Positions 48,739 through 58,483 of a stretch of DNA of 63,262 nucleotides are shown one piece after another. The DNA is from Streptomyces griseoluteus (GTDB lineage: Bacteria; Actinomycetota; Actinomycetes; Streptomycetales; Streptomycetaceae). The stretch is taken from assembly GCA_000717735.1 (NCBI GenBank), contig JOBE01000047.1:1-63262 (forward strand), read 5' to 3'. The notes under the pieces are model-generated. The model saw only the letters and a program-made list of their open reading frames with translations, searched no databases and was not told the origin of the DNA. Made by a program: the position numbers and the translations under genes. How positions within the stretch are numbered: the stretch's first letter is position 1; the number at the start of each line of letters is the position of its first letter.

Positions 48739-49590
48739 TCAGTCCGCGGCGCTGCCCACTTTTTGCGGCGTGTTCACGGAGTCGAGCCGCCGACGCCCCC
48801 TTCCGGGGCTGTCCGTGCCGCTGCTGGAGATGGTGGCCGGCGCGGTCACGCCCCTCCGTCTTTGTGAGCGATGAATCTCCATGGTCATGCTGTTGGCATC
48901 GGCGGAGTCGATTTGTGCGAAACCGGCTCCGGCGAGGACCGTGGCGTTCAGCCCGCACGTCTGCCCGACGAGGCTGTGGATCGGCGTGGTGGTCATCAAG
49001 GTGTCGCCCGGCGACAGGGCGAGGACGTCGCCGGCGGCGCGGAAGGCGGCCGTTCGGAGCGTCCGGTGACCCAGATCCAAGGACTGCGCGTCTTTGCCGC
49101 CGGCGGAAGCGGCCGGCGGCCAGAGTACGACCGCGGCCTCGTCGCCGTGGCAGCGCGCGAGCGCCGGGCAGCGCGGCCAGAACGCGGCCTGGTCCAGGAA
49201 GGCGGGGCCCACGGGGACGCAGAGGCCGTGGGATGCGGCGACGACAGGGGCGAGCGGCCCGTACCCCTCCTCCGCCGCGAAAACCACACGCGCACTCGTC
49301 ACCTCGACACGGTGGCGGATCGTCTCCGGACCGAGACCCGGGTCGAGGAGGACTGCCACCGCTCCGACCCGGAGGGCGCCGTAGTACAGGGCGGCGAAGG
49401 CCGGGACGTCGTCCACGACGAGGGCCACCCGATCGCCGGGCCGGATGCCGTGGGCCAGGAGGCCGCCGCCGACGCGTGCGCTGTGTTCCTCCAGATCCGC
49501 GTACGTCCATGACCGCCGGTTCCCGCGCACGGCGGGATGGTGCGGGTATCGGCTTGCCGTGTTCAGCAGGTTGGCGGCGAGGTTGCTCAT
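48739..49590 (-). pseudogene. Acyl-CoA ligase (AMP-dependent synthetase) N-terminal half
   Basis: ATG 49590 (GGGGAAG upstream) starts MSNLAANLLNTASRYP, the usual start of long-chain fatty-acid CoA ligases, followed by TYADLEEHSARVGGGLLAHG, GDRVALVVDDVPAF and LYYGALRVGAVAVLLDP. The AMP-binding P-loop, normally Ser/Thr/Gly-rich then PK, reads PPAASAGGKDAQ and is degenerate. Matching ends after TPIHSLVGQTCGLNATVLAGAGF near 48870; the adenylation core and C-terminal lid are missing. Divergent from a PucR-type regulator. Confidence 0.75.
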
Positions 49591-49774
49591 CTCGGTCTTC
49601 CCCGTGGGATCGATCGCCATGGACGGCGCGAACAGACTGCCGATCATGGACGCCGGTGGCCCCCGGTGGCTATGGAGGCGGCGACAGACCTTCTTGTCGC
49701 CATGGACAACCCGGAAGTGTGGCAAGGACGTTGACCCGCCGCCGGGTGCGGCGCCGGTGCCCTAGGCTCCCTCC

Positions 49775-51022
49775 GTGTCCGAGACCACCCACCGCGCTGC
49801 CGTTTCCGACCTCGTCGCGTCCCTGAGGGCCAGGCTGGACGAGATCGTCGTCGGCATGGGCGACATGGTCGTCCGTGAGATCGACTTCTACCGGAAGGCG
49901 ATCGTCAGCCGCGATGATCTGCACGACGCCCTCGGCCGGAGCGTCGGATTCATCCTCACGCACCTCGCCCACCCCGGCTCCACCGCCGTCGACGTCTCCG
50001 CACCCAGCGCCACCGGCCGCAAACGGGCCTTCCAGGGCGCGCCCTTACCCGAGGTCCTGCGCGTCTACCGACTGAGCTTCGCCTACTTCTGGGAACAACT
50101 CCTCGCCGAGGCGCAGCGCAGCGGACACGGGGCCACCCAGGCACTCCTCGCCACGGCCGGCCGTATCTGGTCGCTCGCGGACGTCTACTCGACGGCGCTC
50201 ACGGACTCATACCGAGAGGCCGTCGCCGAACGGATGACGGAGACGGACCGCAGACGCTCGGCCCTCGTCGCCGCCCTCGTCGACGGACCCGCCACCGGCA
50301 GCGACACCCTCTGGGAGATGGCGCGCGTCCTCGGCTTTCCGTTCCAGGGCGACTTCGTCGTGCTCATGGCCGAGGCGGCCACGACAGCCGAACCGCCCCT
50401 GAGCGGCCTCGACGCCAAGCTGCGCCCGCTCGGCGTGAAATCCGCATGGCGGGCCCAGCCCGGACACGACATCGCAGTACTCACCCTTCCCCGGCCGAAG
50501 GGGACGGAGGCGGTGCTCGACGCCGTCCGCGCGTGTGCCACCGGACGGGTAGGCGCCAGTCCCGTGTACCGGCAGCTCGACCACACGCCGCATGCACTCC
50601 GGTACGCGCAGGTGGCCATGGAGTCGCTGACGCCCCCGGCGCCGGCGGTCCGTCAGCTCGACGACACTCCACTCACCGAGCTCGTGATGAACAACCTCGA
50701 CACCACCCGACGGGCCGTCAACCGGGTACTGGGCAGCCTGCTGTCCCTGCCCGACGATGAACGCACCACGCTTCTGACGACCGCCCGCGCATGGCTCCAG
50801 GCGCACGGTTCCGCAGCCGTGACCGCGCGGACACTGCACTGTCACCAGAACACCGTCCGCTACCGCATGCACCGCCTGGAGGAACACCTCCGCGGACCGC
50901 TGACCGACCCGAGGGTCGTCGCGGAACTGTCACTCGCACTCGATGCCGTGGGAACGTTCCCGTCCCTGCTGAAATCCCCCTCACACCCCTTGGGCTTCAC
51001 CCCGAACAGCGGACACCTCTGA
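49775..51022 (+). CDS. PucR/CdaR-type transcriptional regulator
   Basis: 415 residues. C-terminal part has the PucR helix-turn-helix: AWLQAHGSAAVTARTLHCHQNTVRYRMHRLEEHL (about 350-385). The central part is GGDEF-like as in CdaR, and the N-terminal 150 residues match the RsbRD-type helical sensor seen in actinobacterial members. Start GTG at 49775. It lies divergent from the acyl-CoA ligase fragment, the usual arrangement of a regulator and its lipid-metabolism target. Confidence 0.88.
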   Translation: MSETTHRAAVSDLVASLRARLDEIVVGMGDMVVREIDFYRKAIVSRDDLHDALGRSVGFILTHLAHPGSTAVDVSAPSATGRKRAFQGAPLPEVLRVYRLSFAYFWEQLLAEAQRSGHGATQALLATAGRIWSLADVYSTALTDSYREAVAERMTETDRRRSALVAALVDGPATGSDTLWEMARVLGFPFQGDFVVLMAEAATTAEPPLSGLDAKLRPLGVKSAWRAQPGHDIAVLTLPRPKGTEAVLDAVRACATGRVGASPVYRQLDHTPHALRYAQVAMESLTPPAPAVRQLDDTPLTELVMNNLDTTRRAVNRVLGSLLSLPDDERTTLLTTARAWLQAHGSAAVTARTLHCHQNTVRYRMHRLEEHLRGPLTDPRVVAELSLALDAVGTFPSLLKSPSHPLGFTPNSGHL

Positions 51023-51049
51023 TCAGCCGACTGGGGCCTGTCAATCGAG

Positions 51050-51340
51050 CGGCTCTGTCCCCTAGCACGACGGGGAAGGTACACGAACACCACGTCCGGA
51101 CGGTTGCGGAAGTGCCGGTCGATGGCCGACGGGTCGTGGTCAGCGTCCGGGTAGGACGTCTGGTCTGCCTGGTCCCGGGCTGCCGGCGGCAGACCCTCCG
51201 CGAGCAGGTCCCTGGGCTGATCGAGCGCCTTCAGTGTCGGCGTACACGTGAACGTGCCTCTGGCGAAATCGCGAGCACCTGCGGGCAGCCCGGTGCCTCG
51301 GCGGCAGGCACGCGGCAGCGGGCGGCACGTTCTCTCAGGC
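51050..51340 (+). pseudogene. ISL3-family transposase N-terminal remnant
   Basis: A readable segment gives VAEVPVDGRRVVVSVRVGRLVCLVPGCRRQTLREQVPGLIERLQCRRT. This is the zinc-finger/strand region at the N-terminus of ISL3 transposases (Cys-x(4)-Cys near the centre). The DDE domain is absent. It fills most of the gap between the regulator and the Clp gene. Confidence 0.65.
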
Positions 51341-51393
51341 CGGAGCAGAGACTGCCCGGCCGCAGCGTTTGCGCAGTGGGGGACATCGGGTTT

Positions 51394-51416
51394 GAGTGGG
51401 GAGGCCCCCCACGCTC
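51394..51416 (+). promoter_or_regulatory. Hairpin just upstream of the Clp gene
   Basis: GAGTGGGG (51394-51401) and CCCCACGCTC (51407-51416) form an inverted repeat with one extra G. It lies immediately before the ribosome site AGGAG of the Clp gene. It does not match the HspR (HAIR), CIRCE or ClgR boxes that I know. Confidence 0.35.
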
Positions 51417-51428
51417 AGGAGCTGTCTC

Positions 51429-53978
51429 ATGTCGATGGCGTTCGGTTCCCCGTTCGGTTCCTCCGATCCGTTCAGTGAGATGCTGAACCGGTTCTTCGGG
51501 ATGTCGCCGGCCTCGTCACCCCCCGCCGTGCAGCGTGTCCCCATCGGACGTCTCCTCACGGAGTCCTCCCGGGAACTCCTTGGCACGGCCGCGGGGAAGG
51601 CCGTCGAGGACGGCACGACCGACCTCGACACGGAGCACCTCCTCTGGGCGGCCACCCAGGTCGAACCCACCCGCGGGATGCTCGCCCGGGCCGGTACCGA
51701 CCCCGACGCCCTCGCCGACAAGATCGCCAAGGTCCTGCCCAGGGAATCCGCCGAGCCCTCCGCGGAGCCGGGCCTCACCCCGGCGGCCAAGCGCACCCTC
51801 GCCCTCGCCCACGCCACGTCGCAGGCGGCGGGCGTCTCGTACATCGGGCCCGAGCACATCCTCAGCGCGCTCCTCGGCGACGCCGACTCCGGCGCCACCC
51901 GGCTCCTGGGCACGCAGGACATCGACGCGAGTAGGCTGCGGGGCGTCACCGACCGGGCCGCGCGCGGCGATGGCGGCGCCGCGCCCGCCGCCGGCAGGCC
52001 GCAGCAGCCGGCGACGACCCTGGACGAGTTCGGCCGCGACCTCACCGAGGAGGCCAGGGCCGGAAAGCTCGACCCGGTCGTCGGCCGCGCCGAGGAGATC
52101 GAGCAGACCGTCGAGATCCTCTCCCGGCGCTCCAAGAACAACCCCGTCCTCATCGGCGAGCCCGGCGTCGGCAAGACCGCCATCGTCGAGGGCCTGGCCC
52201 AGCGGATCGTCGCCGGCGAGGTGCCGGACACCCTCAAAGACAAACGGGTCGTCTCCCTCGACCTCTCCGGCATGGTCGCCGGAGCGCAGTACCGCGGCCA
52301 GTTCGAGGAACGCCTCAAGAAGGTCATCGAGGACGTCCAGGAAGCCGAAGGGGGGATCATCCTCTTCATCGACGAACTGCACACGGTCGTCGGCGCCGGC
52401 GCGAGCGGCGAGAGCTCGATGGACGCGGGCAACATGCTCAAGCCGGCGCTCGCGCGCGGCGAGCTCCACGTGGTCGGCGCCACCACCATCGACGAGTACC
52501 GCAAGCACGTCGAGAAGGACGCCGCCCTCGAACGCCGCTTCCAGCCCGTCCTCATCCCCGAACCCACCGTCGAGGAGACCGTCCAGATCCTCGAAGGACT
52601 CCGCGACGTCTACGAGGCCCACCACCAGGTCCGCTTCGCCGACGGCGCCCTCGCGGCGGCCGCCGAGCTCTCCGACCGCTACATCCGCGACCGCTTCCTG
52701 CCCGACAAGGCCATCGACCTGATGGACCAGGCCGGAGCCCGCGTACGGCTGCGCAGCGCCGGCCGCTCCACCGAGGTCGTCGGCCGCGAGGACCGCCTCG
52801 CCAAGCTGCGCCGCGAGAAGGACCAGGCCGTCGCCGCCGAGGACTTCGAGAGGGCCAAGGAGCTCAAGGATCACATCGCCCAGGTCGAGGGCGAACTCGC
52901 CGGGATCGAGGAGCGCCGCGAGGGCGTCGTCTCCGTCACGGCCTCCGACATCGCCGACGTCGTCTCCCGCCGCACCGGCATCCCGGTCTCCCAGCTCACC
53001 GCCGGCGAGAAGGAGAAGCTCCTCAGGCTGGAGGAGGAGATGCACGCCCGCATCGTCGGCCAGACCGAGGCGGTCACCGCCGTCTCCGAAGCCGTACGCC
53101 GCAACCGGGCGGGCATGGGCGACCCGAACCGCCCCGTGGGCTCCTTCCTCTTCCTCGGCCCCACGGGCGTCGGCAAGACCGAACTCGCCAAGACCCTCGC
53201 CGAGCTGCTCTTCGGCGAGGAGGACCGCATGATCCGCTTCGACATGAGCGAGTTCCAGGAGAAGCACACCGTCGCCCGGCTCGTCGGAGCGCCCCCCGGA
53301 TACGTCGGGTACGAGGAGGCCGGCCAGCTCACCGAGAAGGTGCGCCGCAACCCGTACAGCGTGGTCCTGTTCGACGAGGTCGAGAAGGCGCACCCCGACG
53401 TCTTCAACACCCTGCTCCAGATCCTCGACGACGGGCGCCTCACCGACGGCCAGGGCCGCACGGTCGACTTCCGCCACTGCGTGATCATCATGACGTCCAA
53501 CATCGGCGCCCACCGCATCCTCGCCCACGAGGGCGACGCCGCCGAACTCAAGGACGAACTGATGGAGGACCTGCGCGGCAGGTTCCTGCCCGAGTTCCTC
53601 AACCGGATCGACGACATCATCGTCTTCCACAGCCTCACCGAGAAGGACCTGTCGGAGATCGTCGACCACCTCCTGGACCGCAGCAAGCACCGCGTCCACG
53701 CCCAGGGCCTGACCCTTGAAGTCACTGAAGCGGCGAAGAAGCTGCTCGTGGCCCACGGGTACCAGCCCGAGTTCGGCGCCCGGCCGCTGCGCCGCACGAT
53801 CCAGACGGAGTTGGACAACCGGATCGCGTCGCTGCTGCTCGGCGGCGAGGCCGACCCCGGGGACACGATCGTCGCCGACGTGATCGACGACTCCCTCCAC
53901 TGCACGATCCGCACGAGCGACGGCGCCGGAGCCGGGACCACATCCGCGGCGACCGCCACCCCCGAAGGCAAGGAGTGA
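51429..53978 (+). CDS. ClpC-like AAA+ unfoldase (Clp ATPase)
   Basis: 849 residues from ATG 51429 with AGGAG 7 bases upstream. Order: Clp_N repeats (about 38-180), AAA1 with Walker A GEPGVGKT and Walker B IILFIDE, a UVR-type middle segment ([19 protein letters not shown], about 475-495), AAA2 with [19 protein letters not shown] and Arg finger [10 protein letters not shown], and the D2-small domain. The short middle region marks ClpC rather than ClpB. The N-terminus (first 37 residues, [19 protein letters not shown]) is unlike housekeeping ClpC of Streptomyces, so this is a second, accessory copy. No protease gene is beside it. Confidence 0.93.
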   Translation: MSMAFGSPFGSSDPFSEMLNRFFGMSPASSPPAVQRVPIGRLLTESSRELLGTAAGKAVEDGTTDLDTEHLLWAATQVEPTRGMLARAGTDPDALADKIAKVLPRESAEPSAEPGLTPAAKRTLALAHATSQAAGVSYIGPEHILSALLGDADSGATRLLGTQDIDASRLRGVTDRAARGDGGAAPAAGRPQQPATTLDEFGRDLTEEARAGKLDPVVGRAEEIEQTVEILSRRSKNNPVLIGEPGVGKTAIVEGLAQRIVAGEVPDTLKDKRVVSLDLSGMVAGAQYRGQFEERLKKVIEDVQEAEGGIILFIDELHTVVGAGASGESSMDAGNMLKPALARGELHVVGATTIDEYRKHVEKDAALERRFQPVLIPEPTVEETVQILEGLRDVYEAHHQVRFADGALAAAAELSDRYIRDRFLPDKAIDLMDQAGARVRLRSAGRSTEVVGREDRLAKLRREKDQAVAAEDFERAKELKDHIAQVEGELAGIEERREGVVSVTASDIADVVSRRTGIPVSQLTAGEKEKLLRLEEEMHARIVGQTEAVTAVSEAVRRNRAGMGDPNRPVGSFLFLGPTGVGKTELAKTLAELLFGEEDRMIRFDMSEFQEKHTVARLVGAPPGYVGYEEAGQLTEKVRRNPYSVVLFDEVEKAHPDVFNTLLQILDDGRLTDGQGRTVDFRHCVIIMTSNIGAHRILAHEGDAAELKDELMEDLRGRFLPEFLNRIDDIIVFHSLTEKDLSEIVDHLLDRSKHRVHAQGLTLEVTEAAKKLLVAHGYQPEFGARPLRRTIQTELDNRIASLLLGGEADPGDTIVADVIDDSLHCTIRTSDGAGAGTTSAATATPEGKE

Positions 53979-53981
53979 CCG

Positions 53982-54143
53982 ATGGCCCATCACCACCACA
54001 AGTCGAACGAAGAGGTCGAAGGCGACCCCGACACCGGCCACGGCCGTGGCATGCCCCGCCGCCCGGACGAGGAGGAACTCGACGAGCGACTGGAGGAGGA
54101 CCGCGAGGAAGTGGGCCTTCCTTCGGACGAGGACAGGCCCTAG
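53982..54143 (+). CDS. Small acidic protein after the Clp gene
   Basis: 53 residues from ATG 53982, which starts 3 bases after the Clp stop and has AAGGAG upstream. It begins MAHHHHKSNEE and is otherwise rich in Glu, Asp and Arg (DEEELDERLEEDREEVG). It probably forms an operon with the Clp gene. I do not recognise a family; an adaptor role for the ATPase is only a guess. Confidence 0.7.
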   Translation: MAHHHHKSNEEVEGDPDTGHGRGMPRRPDEEELDERLEEDREEVGLPSDEDRP

Positions 54144-54177
54144 GGGACTGTCCCTTTGAACCGCCCGTGAGATCGTC

Positions 54178-54561
54178 GTGCTCGTGATCGAGTCCTGGGC
54201 AATCCATGACGACAGCCCTGTGCCTGTGTCGTCCGTGATGGTGCTGGAGGCACTTCGGTCGAGGATCGACAGCGGGCAGCTTGGGACATGGCTGACCAGC
54301 TCGTCCGGACGATCGCTGGCCTTCGTGACGACTACCGAGCGTGCGAGGGTGATGCTGCTCGAAGAAGAGGGCGCTCCTGGCGAGCATGCCGTGGACCCCG
54401 GGGCTCAGGGATCGAGCGACGGGTTCGTCCTCTCCAACGGGCAGGAGGACGAGTACCCGGATGAGGACACCGACCCCATCCTCGAGGCGTTCAGGCTCGT
54501 GAAGCAGATCGTGGGCACGGGATCCCGGCCGACGGACGCACGCTGGGTGGTCGATCGCTGA
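54178..54561 (+). CDS. Imm1-family immunity protein (orphan)
   Basis: 127 residues from GTG 54178. Typical Imm1 features: a helical start, LAFVTTTERARVMLLEEEGAPGEHAVDPGA, the GFVLSNGQEDEYPDEDT core and DARWVVDR at the end. Imm1 proteins neutralise deaminase-type or nuclease toxins of polymorphic systems. No toxin gene is next to it, so it is an orphan, possibly protecting against neighbours. A transposase remnant follows. Confidence 0.85.
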   Translation: MLVIESWAIHDDSPVPVSSVMVLEALRSRIDSGQLGTWLTSSSGRSLAFVTTTERARVMLLEEEGAPGEHAVDPGAQGSSDGFVLSNGQEDEYPDEDTDPILEAFRLVKQIVGTGSRPTDARWVVDR

Positions 54562-54760
54562 GCGGGCCATCGCCGTGCCCCGATGAGGATGCTCGCGAGG
54601 TGGAGTGCGGCCTGCGAGCTTGTCCGTTCGCATAGCCAGGCCGCGCCACTGCTTGAGCCGGTTGATGCATCGCTCGACCGCGTTGCGCTGCTTGCCGGCG
54701 TCGTAAGCGCCGCAGGGGCAGGCGCGGCACTGGAGCCTCTGCCCTTCAGGATGCCTGCCG
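54560..54760 (-). pseudogene. C-terminal remnant of an IS5-family transposase
   Basis: Minus-strand reading gives YDAGKQRNAVERCINRLKQWRGLAMRTDKLA, then in another frame AALHLASILIGARR. This is the last 60 residues of IS5-like transposases including the catalytic Glu in VERC. The rest of the gene is missing. Confidence 0.75.
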
Positions 54761-54846
54761 CCCGGTTGATGGCGCAGCATGGAGGGAAGCGTTCAGTCGG
54801 CGGAGTTCCGTGCACCCCGGGGGTCCGGGGGCGGAGGGAGCATGTG

Positions 54847-56949
54847 ATGGCCCAGGACGCACCGCCCGAAGCCGGCGGCGCCGAGACCGCCGGGGAAGAT
54901 GCAGAAGCCGGTGGGGGCCAGCAGGGCGCGCGGAGCCTGCTGGACTTCCTGAACGTCGCGGCGGTCGTGGTGGACGCGGGCGGGCGCATCGTGTTCTGGA
55001 GTCCGCAGGCCACCGACACCTTCGGATACACCGCCGAGCAGGCGCTGGGGCAGCCCGCAGCACAACTGCTGCTCAGCGAGGAGAACCGTGACAGGGCGGT
55101 GGAACTGTTCGCCGACGTGATGGCCACCGGGCAGACATGGGCCGGGGTGTTTCCCGTCCGGCATCGGGACCGGACGACGCGGCTGGTGGAGTTCCGCAAC
55201 ATGCGGCTGCTGGACGATCTCGGGGACGTGTACGCGCTGGGGATCGCCGTCGACCAGACGACGCTGCACGACGTGGAGAGCCGACTGGCGCTGTCGGAGC
55301 AGCTGGTCTCACAGGCGCCGGTGGGGTTCGCCCTGCTGGACACCGATCTTCGTTACCGGCTGGTCAACCCCGCGCTGGAACGGATCAACGGAGTGCCGGT
55401 CGCCGAGCACATCGGCCGCCGCCCCCGCGACATCCACCCCTACGACGGGGTGGAGACGGTCGAGTGGGCCCTGCGCCACGTGCTGACGACAGGCACGCCG
55501 CTCGTCGACCAGTACATCGTGAGCCGCACCCGCGCCGACCCTGATCACGACCACGCGTGGTCGGTCTCGTACTACCGGATCCACGGCCCCACGGGCCAGG
55601 TGATCGGGGTGGCGTCCTCGGTCGTCGACGTCACCCAGCGCCACCTGGCCGCCGCCGAGGCCGAGCGGGCCCGGCGACGACTCACGCTGATCGCGGACGC
55701 CTCCGCACGGATCGGCACGACGCTCGGGGTGGAGCAGACCGCCCGGGAGCTCGCCGAGGTCGCGGTCCCGGATCTCGCGGACGTCACCGCGGTCGACGTC
55801 CTCGACGACGTGCTGTCCTGCCGCACCTCCACACGGCACCCGAACGATCCGGTGCTGTTCCGGGCGCTCGCCGTCGCCTCCGCCTTCCCCACCGACATCA
55901 CCGCCGCGGCCGACCCGGTCGGTGAAGTCGCCGCCTACGGCCCGGACCGGCTGATCACCCGGTGCGTACGCACAGGACGACCCGTCCTCGTCGCCCGCTG
56001 CGACGAACAGGACCTGCGGCACATCGCCCGCGACGCGCGGTCCGCCGACACCCTCGCCCGCGCCGGCGCCCACTCCTACCTAGCGGTCCCACTGATCGCC
56101 CGGGACGAGATCCTCGGCGCCTTCGACCTCCTGCGCATCAGCAACCCCGACCCTTTCGACGCGGACGACGTCCTCCTCGCGCGCGAACTGGCCGCACGGG
56201 CCGCCATCGCCATCGACAACGCCCGCTGGCACCAGAACGTGCGCACCGCCGCCGAAACCCTCCAACGCAGCCTCCTGCCGCCCGCCCCACCACAACGCCC
56301 AGGCCTGAGGATCGCCTCCCTCTACCAGCCTGCCCAGGTAGCCAACGAGGTCGGCGGCGACTGGTACGACGTGATCCCCCTGGCCGGAGACAAGACCGCC
56401 CTCGTCATCGGCGACGTCATGGGCAGCGGCATCGACGCGGCGGCCACCATGGGCCAGCTGTGCACCGCCGCCCGCGCCTACGCCGCCCTCGACCTGCCCC
56501 CCGACAAGATCCTCCACCACCTCGACCAGCTCACCCACGGCCTGGAACACCCCATCGCCACCTGCCTCTACGCCACGTACGACCCCGGCACCGGACAGTG
56601 CCGCATCGCCAACGCCGGACACCTCCCCCCAGTCCTCACCCGCCCCGGACACCCGCCCGAACTGCTCCACCTGCCCACCGGAGCCCCGCTCGGCGTCGGC
56701 GGCGTCGACTTCGACACCACGACCATCCCCCTGCACCCCGGCGACCAGCTCCTCCTCTACACCGACGGCCTCGTCGAAACCCGCGGCGACCCCATCGACG
56801 AACGCCTCACCCTCCTCCTCGGCACCCTCGGCCCCGCCGGCCCGCACCTTGACGCCACCTGCGCCCGCCTGGTCGACGCCATGCGCAGGCCCGACGACCC
56901 GGACGACGTCGCCCTGCTCCTGGCCGAAGTCCGAAGCCCGGACGGCTGA
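54847..56949 (+). CDS. PAS-PAS-GAF-SpoIIE (PP2C) phosphatase
   Basis: 700 residues from ATG 54847 with GGAGGGAG upstream. Two PAS domains (about 30-150, GRIVFWSPQATDTFGY; and 155-265, LRYRLVNPALERINGV), a GAF domain (about 285-455) and a SpoIIE/PP2C phosphatase (about 475-695) with EVGGDWYDVIPL, VIGDVMGSG and DDVALL metal motifs. The layout is that of Streptomyces regulators that dephosphorylate anti-sigma antagonist proteins. It senses an unknown ligand through PAS/GAF. An RsbW-like ATPase gene is about 6 kb downstream. Confidence 0.93.
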   Translation: MAQDAPPEAGGAETAGEDAEAGGGQQGARSLLDFLNVAAVVVDAGGRIVFWSPQATDTFGYTAEQALGQPAAQLLLSEENRDRAVELFADVMATGQTWAGVFPVRHRDRTTRLVEFRNMRLLDDLGDVYALGIAVDQTTLHDVESRLALSEQLVSQAPVGFALLDTDLRYRLVNPALERINGVPVAEHIGRRPRDIHPYDGVETVEWALRHVLTTGTPLVDQYIVSRTRADPDHDHAWSVSYYRIHGPTGQVIGVASSVVDVTQRHLAAAEAERARRRLTLIADASARIGTTLGVEQTARELAEVAVPDLADVTAVDVLDDVLSCRTSTRHPNDPVLFRALAVASAFPTDITAAADPVGEVAAYGPDRLITRCVRTGRPVLVARCDEQDLRHIARDARSADTLARAGAHSYLAVPLIARDEILGAFDLLRISNPDPFDADDVLLARELAARAAIAIDNARWHQNVRTAAETLQRSLLPPAPPQRPGLRIASLYQPAQVANEVGGDWYDVIPLAGDKTALVIGDVMGSGIDAAATMGQLCTAARAYAALDLPPDKILHHLDQLTHGLEHPIATCLYATYDPGTGQCRIANAGHLPPVLTRPGHPPELLHLPTGAPLGVGGVDFDTTTIPLHPGDQLLLYTDGLVETRGDPIDERLTLLLGTLGPAGPHLDATCARLVDAMRRPDDPDDVALLLAEVRSPDG

Positions 56950-57099
56950 AACGACGCCGCGGGACTCCTGATCGCGCCTGAGCGGGGATCGGGCCCCTGG
57001 TTCACCGATTCTGGGGGACGGCCCGGTCCACCGCCTTGCTCCGTTCGGCCGGGGGCCGGGCCCCGGGCCCGTGTCGTATCTCCGTGGTACTCATGTCTC

Positions 57100-57534
57100 A
57101 TGAGCCAGTTCCGCGACTTCAACCTCAAGCTGCTCGTCATCGAGGAGCTCATGTACGGCCCCGAGCCGCTCCTCCCGGTTTACGACCTGGCCGCGCGGCT
57201 GGCCGGGCGGGGGATCGGCGACCCGGCGTCCTACGTTCTGGAGAACGGTCTCCACGCGGAGGTGCTGCCGGAGTCCCGGGCCTATTTCGAGGCCCTGGAG
57301 ATCCCGGCCGATCTGCTCGCGCGCGTCGAGGAGCTGTGCTTCGACGCCGGGGCGGACGTCTTCCGGCACTGCGCCCCCGCCTGGGACGGCGAGGACGGCC
57401 TGTTCGACGTCCGTTCGCTCGACGACCTCGCCCTGCTGCCCAACCTCCGGGAGGTCACCTTCGTGGAGGACGGTGTCCTGGCCGTTCCGGACGCGGCGGA
57501 GGTCTTCGCCGCGTCCGGCATCGACACCGACTGA
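57100..57534 (+). CDS. Hypothetical protein, DUF6892-like
   Basis: 144 residues from ATG 57100. Start FRDFNLKLLVIEELMYG and the end DGEDGLFDVRSLDDLALLPNL resemble proteins annotated as DUF6892 in Streptomyces, but I am not sure of the family. Acidic, cytoplasmic. It is preceded by 150 bases without a gene. Confidence 0.65.
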   Translation: MSQFRDFNLKLLVIEELMYGPEPLLPVYDLAARLAGRGIGDPASYVLENGLHAEVLPESRAYFEALEIPADLLARVEELCFDAGADVFRHCAPAWDGEDGLFDVRSLDDLALLPNLREVTFVEDGVLAVPDAAEVFAASGIDTD

Positions 57535-57579
57535 GCCACCGCACCCGTTCGTCGCCCGCCGCCCCACCGTCCAGCAATG

Positions 57580-58054
57580 CATGGGGGGGCAGATCCTGCG
57601 CCTCGTCGAAGTACCACGTGGCCGAGCGACGGGGTCCGCTGCACCAGGTCGCGGGCATCGTCGATCAGGCCGGTGCCGCGGCTGCGGTTGGATATTCGCG
57701 CCTGGTACTCGTGCCCGACCGGACAGCGCCACCAAACCTTGCGTTGTCAGCCGGGCCCGAACTGGTCCGGCGAGGCATGGTTGCGCGGGTGCCACTGGGC
57801 CACAGGCCAGGCGAGTGTTCGCTGAGCGTGGTCCGGCCACGGGGCACGTACCCGGCGCACTGCGGGCAGCCGGTCCCGGCGACGCGGGAGTAGACCTGGG
57901 TCTGCCAGACGTGTCCGTCGTCGCACCGCCAGAAGACAGCCTTGTGGGAGCCGGGACCAATCCGCGCCAGATCCAGGTCGGCGTTCAGCTCCGGAGGCCA
58001 CTGAGGGGCGATGGCCCGATGTCCTTCGACCGGGAAGCGGGTGCGCCGTGTCAT
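57580..58054 (-). pseudogene. Zinc-ribbon/treble-clef protein, decayed
   Basis: ATG 58054 starts MTRRTRFPVEGHRAIAPQWPPE. Then FWRCDDGHVW and GCPQCAG form a Cys4 zinc ribbon as in DUF4379-type proteins whose repeats recur in Streptomyces. The frame breaks at about 57820 (SEHSPGL, PADNARFGG), and the C-terminal YFDEAQDLPPHALLDGG is read in another frame. Likely a nuclease-associated zinc-ribbon protein that is broken. Confidence 0.55.
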
Positions 58055-58113
58055 GAGCACGCACCGTAGGGCGCGCCACTGACATGGCTGGAGCCGCCGG
58101 GAAGCCGGAACCG

Positions 58114-58227
58114 ATGCTCGCCGCCCCTGTGTCCGACTCTGCGCTGCTGCCGGGGTGGGCGGGTGAGCCGAAGTGGAATGGCTACCGTGCGCCGACGGGT
58201 GGGCTGGGTGGAAGGCATGCGCTGTGA
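58114..58227 (+). pseudogene. N-terminal fragment of an ATP-dependent DNA ligase
   Basis: A 37-residue frame from ATG 58114: LAAPVSDSALLPGW and GEPKWNGYRA. It matches the start of LigC/LigD-type ligases, in which the adenylated lysine lies in KWDG; here the Asp is Asn. The rest (58228-58483) shows no continuing ligase sequence. Confidence 0.55.
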
Positions 58228-58483
58228 CGTGGACACTCAAACCGAGTGCGCGTACGCACCCGACTACCGCCCCTACCACGGCAGGCCGGCGCACTACAAC
58301 TCCTCGCCGGGGGCTGTGCGCTGAGCTCCTGGCGCACGCTCAGGCAATGCAGCCGGACACTGAGCCGCCCCCGGATCCCGTGTCGTACGGTCCGACGTCG
58401 CGGTCGCCCACGGTCCGCAACGGATCTCACCGAACCCGGCGGTGTCGCCGGTACGGCCGAAAGATCTGAACCATTGCCGGGAT

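Noticed and set aside
51380..51428. HspR (HAIR) operator upstream of the Clp gene
   Set aside because: TTTGAGT and ACGCTCAG look similar to HAIR arms, but spacing and arm sequence do not fit CTTGAGT-N7-ACTCAAG; recorded only as a hairpin.
51516..54041. 841-residue minus-strand frame opposite the Clp ATPase gene
   Set aside because: Antisense shadow of a canonical ClpC-like frame, without any motif.
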